Part shown: positions 58,264 through 64,000 of the stretch, piece by piece
Position numbering within the stretch: position 1 is the stretch's first letter
Layout: the number at the start of each line of letters is the position of its first letter
The notes under the pieces: generated by a model
Seen by the model: only the letters and a program-made list of their open reading frames with translations
What the model was told of the DNA's origin: nothing
Databases searched by the model: none
DNA from: Candidatus Defluviibacillus avedoerensis
GTDB lineage: Bacteria; Pseudomonadota; Gammaproteobacteria; Burkholderiales; Burkholderiaceae_C
DNA: 64,000 nt
NCBI GenBank assembly: GCA_016703665.1
Contig: JADJBS010000001.1
Coordinates: 124,001-188,000, forward strand
Reading direction: 5' to 3'
Made by a program: the position numbers and the translations under genes

Positions 58264-59753
58264 CCTGCTGACCCTTTGTCTTCGGGAAGCGTCAAAGTGA
58301 AAATGGCTCCTTGGGGTCTGGCATGGCTGGCCTGCAATTGACCGCCCATTCCCTGGGCCAGAGTTTCACATAGGCTGAGCCCCAATCCCAAGCCCCCTTC
58401 GCGGGTACTGAAAAAAGGTTCAAACACGTGCGGCAATACCTCGGCGGAAATGCCAGGGCCGTTGTCCTGTACGGTCAGCCGCGCCAAGCCTGCGCCAGCA
58501 TCGACATGCACAACCACATGCCGCTCACCCAGCGGCCCGCGCTCTAGAGCCTGGACAGCATTGCTCAGCAGGTTATGAATGATTTGTTCCAGTGCAACCG
58601 GGTCTCCCAGCGCATAAACCGTGCAGGCACATACCAGGGTAGCCCGCACCTGGGCGCGGTGAGTTTCAGGCTCCATCAGGTACAACGCATTTCGGGCAGC
58701 GTCGTCCAGACTCAACCGCTGCTGAGGTGCCACCATGTCCGGACGCTCAACAGCCCGGCGCAAGCGGGTGACCACATCACTGGCCCGGCGCGCCTGCTGC
58801 ACTGCCTGCTCCATGGCTGAACGCGCGGTATCAATATCAGGCGGGTCGTCAGCCAGCAAGCGGCGTGAGGCCTGGGTGTTGGCCAGCAAGGCTGTCAAAG
58901 GTTGGTTCAGTTCATGTGCCATGCCCGCAGCCAACTCGCCCATGGCATTCAAACGCGAAACCTGCCCCAGACGCAGCAACTCTTCGACGCGGTGGCGTTC
59001 ACGCCGCTGACGTTGCACCAACGCCATCCCGCCCAGCAGCAATGCCAACAGCGCAGCCGCCGCTAACATCCGTCCCCAAGGTAGTGCAGACCATGACAGA
59101 CTTTGGCGAAGTACCACATCGAATGGCTGGCTGTCGGTCGCCAGTCGTTTGTGAAACTTAAATTGCCAGGGGCTTGTGTGCAGGTCACCTAGCTGGATCA
59201 CCAGGTGCTGGGTGCCCAGCGCCAATGCAGTTTGAACTGAGCTGCCTTTGGCGACCGGCCACTCGGCCCAAGGCACCATCGTGCGGGCGTCAATCCGCAG
59301 TGCGTAGCTGGCGGGTGTGGCTGCCTGAAGCATCCAGAACTGAGCGGAATCTGCATCAAACCAGGCTAGCACAGGTCGGCCTAGACGACGCGCATTTGCT
59401 TCTGCCTCGTCCAGGGCGGGACCCCAGGGGCCAATGGGCCAGTGCATCGAGCCTGAGCGGCTGGCTACAGCCAGTATCTGCGGATAAACGGCGGGTAAAC
59501 GCTGCAAAGCGTCCATTCGGTCACCGGGCATCGCTGACGAGTGCAGCAATGCGAGCGTGGCCAAAACAGCGTCATGCTGCACTGCCCGCTGGCTCAACAG
59601 GCGATGGGCAATGCGGGCATCGGTTTCAAAAATTTCCTGACGCTGTGTCAACGCCTGCTGACTGAGCCACAGGCAAGTCACAGAGGTCAACACCATCCAG
59701 GCACCGACAGCCCAGCAAACTCCTCTGGCCTGGGAAAACGCGGGGGTTAACAT
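58260..59753 (-). CDS. DctB/FixL-like sensor histidine kinase
   Basis: A 497-residue membrane kinase with one helix near the N terminus (VCWAVGAWMVLTSVTCLWL), a periplasmic region of about 190 residues, a second helix (MLAAAALLALLLGGMALV), a HisKA domain with the histidine in AAGMAHELNQPLTALLANT, and an HATPase_c domain (IIHNLLSNAVQAL, TVQDNGPGI, GGLGLGLSLCETLAQGMGG). The periplasmic region places it near the DctB/C4-dicarboxylate sensor group. ATG 59753 is preferred; TTG 59765 is also possible. It overlaps its response regulator gene. Confidence 0.9.
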   Translation of the reverse strand: MLTPAFSQARGVCWAVGAWMVLTSVTCLWLSQQALTQRQEIFETDARIAHRLLSQRAVQHDAVLATLALLHSSAMPGDRMDALQRLPAVYPQILAVASRSGSMHWPIGPWGPALDEAEANARRLGRPVLAWFDADSAQFWMLQAATPASYALRIDARTMVPWAEWPVAKGSSVQTALALGTQHLVIQLGDLHTSPWQFKFHKRLATDSQPFDVVLRQSLSWSALPWGRMLAAAALLALLLGGMALVQRQRRERHRVEELLRLGQVSRLNAMGELAAGMAHELNQPLTALLANTQASRRLLADDPPDIDTARSAMEQAVQQARRASDVVTRLRRAVERPDMVAPQQRLSLDDAARNALYLMEPETHRAQVRATLVCACTVYALGDPVALEQIIHNLLSNAVQALERGPLGERHVVVHVDAGAGLARLTVQDNGPGISAEVLPHVFEPFFSTREGGLGLGLSLCETLAQGMGGQLQASHARPQGAIFTLTLPEDKGSAG

Positions 59754-59799
59754 CGGGGTCGACAACGAATGCGCAGGCAGCCTGATTCATCCATGCAAG

Positions 59800-60075
59800 T
59801 CAGCGAATCACCCAGTAACCAATGGCGGTCAGCAACAGCAGGGAACCAATGATCCATATCGCCTGGCCAGCGGACGCCTTTTCTTGCTTGACCTGATCTT
59901 CTTCTGATTCATAGTCATTGCCCACCCCGTAGACTTCGCCACTTTCCGGGTTACCAAAGTGCGATCTCACGAATTCCTTGGCCTGATCCTCGAATTCGTC
60001 AAATTGACTGGGCACAGGCAATTCACTCACGTCATCTTTCATGTCCCGTGTGTCATGCGTCTGTTGATTTGACAT
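59800..60075 (-). CDS. Small C-tail-anchored membrane protein, hypothetical
   Basis: A 91-residue protein I do not recognise. The first 68 residues are acidic and polar (MKDDVSELPVPSQFDEFEDQ, YGVGNDYESEEDQVKQEK), and the last 20 form one hydrophobic helix (AIWIIGSLLLLTAIGYWVIR), so it is probably a tail-anchored inner-membrane protein. It is divergent from the Hsp70-like gene, with 73 bases between the starts. Confidence 0.68.
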   Translation of the reverse strand: MSNQQTHDTRDMKDDVSELPVPSQFDEFEDQAKEFVRSHFGNPESGEVYGVGNDYESEEDQVKQEKASAGQAIWIIGSLLLLTAIGYWVIR

Positions 60076-60148
60076 TGACAGTCCTTGACTTTGTACTTTG
60101 AGTATTTTCGCTTACCGCTCACACTATCTTCAACAGCTGACCTTATTC

Positions 60149-61468
60149 ATGCGAATTTCTGACAAAACGTCGTCCGGGGCTGGTGTTCTGGGTATCGATT
60201 TCGGTACATCCAACTCTGCGGTAGCGTGGGCATCTGCTCTGCCAGGCCAGGCGCGCCAAGTTCATGCCATACCGCTGGAAGGTGCTGCCACCACCCTGCC
60301 CACGGCCCTTTTTTTCAATGCAGAAGACCAAGGCATTCATTTCGGTCGCGACGCCGTTGCACAGTACCTGAGTGGCACCGAGGGGCGCCTGATGCGCTCT
60401 CTCAAGAGCCTGCTGGGCAGCCCACTGCTGCAGGAACAAACGCTGGTGAATGGTCAGCAGATCAGCTTTCAGGACATCATCTCGCGCTTCCTGCTGGAGT
60501 TGCGTACCCGTGCTGCCGCTCAAGTCGGCGGTCAATTGCCTGCCACCGTGGTGATGGGCCGCCCCGTGCATTTTGTAGATGATGACCCCAAGCGCGACGC
60601 TTTGGCTGAAGACTCTCTGCGCCAGACTGCCCTGAGTGCTGGCTTTGAGCATGTTAGTTTCCAGCTGGAGCCGATTGCCGCCGCCCTGGATTACGAGCAG
60701 CGTATCACCCAGGAGAGCTTGGTACTGGTCACCGACATCGGCGGTGGTACCTCTGATTTCACTGTCGTTCGCCTTGGGCCAGAGCGCTTGGCCCAAGGCA
60801 CAAAGCTGCAGGCCCTTGGACATGCCAATCCGCGCGTCAGTGACATCCTGGCCACCACGGGCGTTCACATTGGTGGCACCGATTTCGACCTGAAGCTCAA
60901 TCTGGAACAACTCATGCCGTTGCTTGGTTACCGTCACATAGGGCCCACAGGCCGGGAGGTGCCAAGTGCTGTCTTTTTTGATCTGGCCACCTGGCACTTG
61001 ATCAACTGGCGCTACAGCGCCAAAGCCATGCGCGAAGCCCAAAGTCTTCGCGGGAATTACACCCACTTGCTCCTTCATGACCGCCTGATGAAAGTGCTAA
61101 CAGAGCGTCTGGGCCACTTGAATGCGCACGAGGTGGAGATCGCGAAGATTGAATGCTCGAACACCGGCAGTCACGCAGTGATGGACTTGGGCGCCATTGA
61201 GCGCGGACTGGAGGCTGATATGACACCACAATCCATGGCGCAGCACCTGCAAACCCCGCTGAATCAGGTGGTTGCGTGTGCTCAGGAATGTTTACAGCGG
61301 GCAGGTGTGACCGCTGCACAATTGGATGGTATCTATCTGACGGGTGGCTCCTCCGCGTTGAAGCCATTTCAGCTGGCGCTGCAAAAAGCGTTTGTGTCCA
61401 CCCCGCTCATAGAGGGCGACCTGTTTGGCGGCGTGGCAGCGGGGCTGGCCTGCTCGTCAGCGACCTGA
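60149..61468 (+). CDS. Hsp70-family protein (YegD-like)
   Basis: A 439-residue actin-fold ATPase with the Hsp70 phosphate loops LGIDFGTSNSAVAW, VTDIGGGTSDFTVVRL and YLTGGSSALKPFQLAL, but no substrate-binding domain or lid, as in the YegD group. The hinge region EPIAAALDYE is also conserved. Its clients are unknown. It is not linked to dnaJ or grpE here. ATG 60149 begins MRISDKTSSGAGVLGIDFG; an upstream in-frame start at 60098 is less likely. Confidence 0.9.
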   Translation: MRISDKTSSGAGVLGIDFGTSNSAVAWASALPGQARQVHAIPLEGAATTLPTALFFNAEDQGIHFGRDAVAQYLSGTEGRLMRSLKSLLGSPLLQEQTLVNGQQISFQDIISRFLLELRTRAAAQVGGQLPATVVMGRPVHFVDDDPKRDALAEDSLRQTALSAGFEHVSFQLEPIAAALDYEQRITQESLVLVTDIGGGTSDFTVVRLGPERLAQGTKLQALGHANPRVSDILATTGVHIGGTDFDLKLNLEQLMPLLGYRHIGPTGREVPSAVFFDLATWHLINWRYSAKAMREAQSLRGNYTHLLLHDRLMKVLTERLGHLNAHEVEIAKIECSNTGSHAVMDLGAIERGLEADMTPQSMAQHLQTPLNQVVACAQECLQRAGVTAAQLDGIYLTGGSSALKPFQLALQKAFVSTPLIEGDLFGGVAAGLACSSAT

Positions 61469-61475
61469 GGAGCCG

Positions 61476-61955
61476 TCAGTCCGCTGTTGCGCCAGACGCC
61501 TTGCCCCATTTGGCAATCTCATTCGAAATGAAACGGTCAAACTCAGCTGGGCCAGTTGGTGCGGGCTCTGAACCTTTGCTGCGAATGTACAGGTCTATGA
61601 CCTCAGCCTTCAGAATGTCAACCACTTCGCGTACAGCAGGCACATCGGGCAGTTGGGACGAGCGATTGAATGAAGTCACCGCCCGTTTCGACTGGATATG
61701 GGGCAATGCAGCAGTGACCGAGTCCACCATCAGTGGCACCTGGTTGCCAATGAAGTCTGCCTGCGCCGGTCCACTGCCCTTATAGGGTATGTGAGTGATG
61801 TCGACACCCGCATGCGCCTTGAGCATCTCACCCGACAGGTGCTGGGTGCCACCTATGCCTGCAGTGGGGTTGGCCAGGAAAGAGGTCCTTGGCAATCAGC
61901 GATATGCCTGTCAGGTCACGCTGAGGGCCGTAGTGCCCCATTGAAGCCACTGTCT
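61476..61955 (-). pseudogene. Decayed Bug-family receptor gene
   Basis: A remnant of a Bug receptor. Parts of the family remain in order: RDLTGISLIAKD (in another frame, about 61950-61905), ANPTAGIGGTQHLSGEMLKA, VDITHIPYKGSGPAQADFIG, VDSVTAALPHIQ, LPDVPAV and PTGPAEFDRFISNEIAKWG. The signal peptide and first quarter are missing, a frameshift lies near 61895, and about 30 residues are deleted between LPDVPAVREV and VDILKAEVIDLY. With several lesions this is a true pseudogene, unlike the single-base breaks elsewhere in the window. Confidence 0.82.
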
Positions 61956-62030
61956 CTTGTTCATTTGTCGAATCACGATATAGCCCTGTTCATGCCAAAC
62001 TGTGGTTGGAATCAACGCCTGCAGGACATC

Positions 62031-62357
62031 ATGGCACGCCATTATCACTACCATGTCTACGTGATTGAGCTGTCGAAAGACGTGCTTTACGAGCTTAAGT
62101 TCAAGCGCTGCAACCCAGACTATGAGCTTGGCAAGCCTTGCGTCTATGTGGGCATGACAGGCTTGGACCCGGATGTGCGGTTCGATAAACACAAGGCGGG
62201 CATACAGTCGAACCGCTACGTCCAGCAGTATGGCCTGCGGCTACTGCCTCAGCTGTATGAGGCCTACAACCCGATGCCCTATAAAGGCGCACAGGAAATG
62301 GAAGTGGAGTTGGGCATTGGGCTGCGAGAGGCTGGCTACGGGGTCTGGCAGGCATAA
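62031..62357 (+). CDS. Small stand-alone GIY-YIG-like domain protein
   Basis: A 108-residue protein. HYHVYVIEL and CVYVGMTGLDPDVRFDKHKAG correspond to the GIY and YIG parts of the GIY-YIG nuclease motif, followed by the usual arginine region; the distal glutamate may be in AQEMEVELGIGLREAGYGVW. The spacing between the two parts is long (about 20 residues), and the exact catalytic residues are not certain. ATG 62031 follows AGGA. It abuts the decayed Bug gene; single-domain members are often of unknown function. Confidence 0.72.
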   Translation: MARHYHYHVYVIELSKDVLYELKFKRCNPDYELGKPCVYVGMTGLDPDVRFDKHKAGIQSNRYVQQYGLRLLPQLYEAYNPMPYKGAQEMEVELGIGLREAGYGVWQA

Positions 62358-62428
62358 CCCCTATCACAGCGCAGGTCAAGCAAGACTTACATAATGAAAA
62401 ACTGCTGATTCACAACGTACAAACCAAC

Positions 62429-63571
62429 ATGCGCCTCTTGCCACTCGACCCGGTCACGATTGCCCAGACACTGACTGAATGGCAGGCAAGCTACCCACAA
62501 ATGGGCGTGATGGCCCTGCTGCCCGAGGCCGAAAAGGGCCAGTTGCCAATCCTTCAGACCTGTTGCCGCCAATTTGGCGTGCCATTGATTGGCGCCATCT
62601 TCCCTGCTTTGGTCACGGCGCAGGGTTTTCGCAGCGATGGTGTTTGGCTCTTTCGATTCGACACCATGGTGCCCCGTTTCTTGCTGCCAGACATCGCGAC
62701 CTCTGGTCTCGACGCGGCTGACCGCCTGGCTGATGCCACCCGGGGCTTGCTGGCACAGCAGGGCGCCGACTCCGCCAAATTCACACTCTATCTGATGTTT
62801 GATGGGCTGATCCCGACCATCGCCTCCATCATCGATGGCTTGTACCTGCGCTTGGCAGACTTGGTGGAATACGCTGGCGTGAACGCTGGCAGCGAAACAT
62901 TTCAGCCCATGCCCTGCCTGTTTGATGCGGACCGGCTCATTGGCGACGGCGTGCTGGGCATGCTGTTGCCTGCCGCCCAAGCCACCGCTTTGCAACACGG
63001 CTACCCAGCGCCTGAGCGGGTGATGACCGCAACAGCAACTGAAGGCAACCGCGTTCTCAGCATTGACTGGCAACCGGCCTTTGATGCTTACCAGGCCATC
63101 ATCAAGACCGAATACGGCATCGATCTGACCCGCGGCAATTTCTATCAGTACGCGGTGCATTTTCCCTTTGGCATCTTGCGCGCGAGCGACGATGTGGTGG
63201 TTCGCATCCCTGTCGCGCTTACGGATGACGGTTCGCTCTTTTGTGTGGGCGAAGTACCAGAAAATGCCATTCTCGTCCTGTTGCGCGCCCCGGCTGCTGG
63301 CACTGGAAATTGCCTGACGCTGCTAGCTGACATGTTGCAAACGCTCAATGGCCCCTTGCTTGGCCGTAACCTGCTGACGTTTTACTGCGCTGGCAGACGC
63401 ATGCACATGGGCGACGAGGCGGCAACCGAATTGGCGGCGCTTCATACCCACAGCGGTGTGGCGGCCATGGGTGGCGCGCTGTCGTTGGGTGAAATCGGCA
63501 GTACCAGCAGTTGGGGCTACCCCATGTTCCACAACGCGGCACTGGTCTGCACGCCCTGGCCCAAAGAATGA
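62429..63571 (+). CDS. FIST-domain sensory protein
   Basis: A soluble protein of 380 residues matching the FIST N and FIST C ligand-binding architecture: VMALLPEAEKGQL and LIGAIFPALV in the N-terminal part, RVLSIDWQPAFDAYQ at the junction, and GEIGSTSSWGYPMFHNAALVC near the end. FIST domains are proposed to bind small ligands such as amino acids and usually act with signalling proteins. The stop overlaps the next gene (ATGA), which is probably its signal-output partner. Confidence 0.86.
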   Translation: MRLLPLDPVTIAQTLTEWQASYPQMGVMALLPEAEKGQLPILQTCCRQFGVPLIGAIFPALVTAQGFRSDGVWLFRFDTMVPRFLLPDIATSGLDAADRLADATRGLLAQQGADSAKFTLYLMFDGLIPTIASIIDGLYLRLADLVEYAGVNAGSETFQPMPCLFDADRLIGDGVLGMLLPAAQATALQHGYPAPERVMTATATEGNRVLSIDWQPAFDAYQAIIKTEYGIDLTRGNFYQYAVHFPFGILRASDDVVVRIPVALTDDGSLFCVGEVPENAILVLLRAPAAGTGNCLTLLADMLQTLNGPLLGRNLLTFYCAGRRMHMGDEAATELAALHTHSGVAAMGGALSLGEIGSTSSWGYPMFHNAALVCTPWPKE

Positions 63572-64000
63572 ACCGCGAGCACATCCTGTCAGTCTTGTAT
63601 GACATGACCCTCACCATCGGTGGTGAGGGTCGACTCAATGTTCTGCTGACCAAGGTGTTGCAGCGGTTTTTGTACCACACGTCCTTTCCCGTCGGGCTGG
63701 TTCTGGAGCGGCGAATTGATGCGCAAGGTAAGGTCTCGATGGTGCTGGCGTCAGTCGTCGGCGATCACACCCTGGCGCTGCGACAAGGGAAAGCGCTGGA
63801 TCTGCCGTACGCCATGTTGGAGGGCGAGGCCGAGCTGCGCAGCGACACGGCTTTGCTAGCCACCTTGCCAAGCGGCCGCACCTATTACCACTGCCTGAAA
63901 CTGCCGATTGACGCAGACCGCACCATATTGCTGCTGTCCATGTCCGAGCCCGAAAGCAGCTTGCCCCTGACGCAAGTGTTCAAGCCCGTGCTGCGCAACC
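63568..64000 (+). CDS. N-terminal part of a probable sensor protein coupled to FIST (3' end outside window)
   Basis: The frame is open from ATG 63568 to the window end (144 residues) with no stop. The start overlaps the FIST stop by 4 bases. The visible part (MNREHILSVLYDMTLTIGGE, LTKVLQRFLYHTSFPVGLVL, YHCLKLPIDADRTILLLSMS) looks like a GAF-like sensory domain, as found before a kinase or GGDEF output in FIST-linked proteins. The output domain is beyond the window, so the class cannot be fixed. Confidence 0.8.
   Translation, partial: MNREHILSVLYDMTLTIGGEGRLNVLLTKVLQRFLYHTSFPVGLVLERRIDAQGKVSMVLASVVGDHTLALRQGKALDLPYAMLEGEAELRSDTALLATLPSGRTYYHCLKLPIDADRTILLLSMSEPESSLPLTQVFKPVLRN

Noticed and set aside
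60143..61078. Open frame of 311 codons antisense to the Hsp70-like gene
   Set aside because: Fully inside a conserved gene and without recognisable protein features.

Overview
The window reads as a chromosomal segment of a betaproteobacterium of the order Burkholderiales, most likely a Comamonadaceae member of the Rhodoferax/Polaromonas type. The grounds are the gene order mnmG-rsmG-LysE-parA-hydrolase-parB, several Bug-family periplasmic receptors, a split cobalamin-dependent methionine synthase, an outer-membrane protein-glnK-amtB operon and many c-di-GMP/cNMP signalling proteins. No rRNA, tRNA, CRISPR array, prophage or intact insertion sequence was found. Both strands are densely coded, and many genes overlap by 1-11 bases.

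Layout. 1-7 kb: the end of glycogen phosphorylase, then the chromosome-partition cluster. It holds mnmG, rsmG, a LysE exporter, parA, a small hydrolase and parB, with two parS sites inside the mnmG and rsmG reading frames, so the replication origin is probably close. 7-11 kb: a NarL-type response regulator, a convergent 7TM histidine kinase broken by one base in a homopolymer, and a D-lactate-dehydrogenase-like FAD enzyme. 11-15 kb: a TetR regulator, Bug receptor, carboxylesterase and cobalamin adenosyltransferase run. 15-20 kb: two EamA transporters, alanine racemase, LplT and glutathione peroxidase. 20-26 kb (minus strand): a tctC-tctB-tctA tripartite transporter, an SMP-30 lactonase and glcE-glcF, which look like one uptake and oxidation operon for an organic or sugar acid; tctA carries a single-base frameshift.

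26-29 kb (minus): TorF-like outer-membrane protein, glnK and amtB, preceded by a good sigma-54 promoter with an NtrC site about 110 bases upstream and closed by a strong terminator. 29-33 kb: a ComM/YifB ATPase and a GspE/PilB-type ATPase with four 30-residue repeats. 33-42 kb: methionine synthase is split in two. The larger half is preceded by an S-adenosylhomocysteine riboswitch; the homocysteine-binding half lies more than 4 kb away. Between them sits a signalling group: a stand-alone cNMP-binding protein, a FecR-domain protein, an OmpA lipoprotein and a CHASE2 nucleotide cyclase. 42-52 kb: rhodanese, recQ, an EAL protein, a tandem AAA+ ATPase, threonine ammonia-lyase, a thioesterase and GTP-type PEP carboxykinase with phased repeats upstream.

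52-64 kb: LysR with a Bug receptor, a PAS-GGDEF-EAL protein, an ankyrin protein, a GlcG-like haem-binding protein (third homopolymer frameshift), a DctB/FixJ-like two-component pair, a small tail-anchored protein, an Hsp70-like protein, a decayed Bug gene, a small GIY-YIG protein, and a FIST sensor leading into a gene cut by the window end.

Three otherwise conserved genes are each broken by one base in a short homopolymer run. That looks more like sequencing error than three true pseudogenes, but the sequence alone cannot decide.
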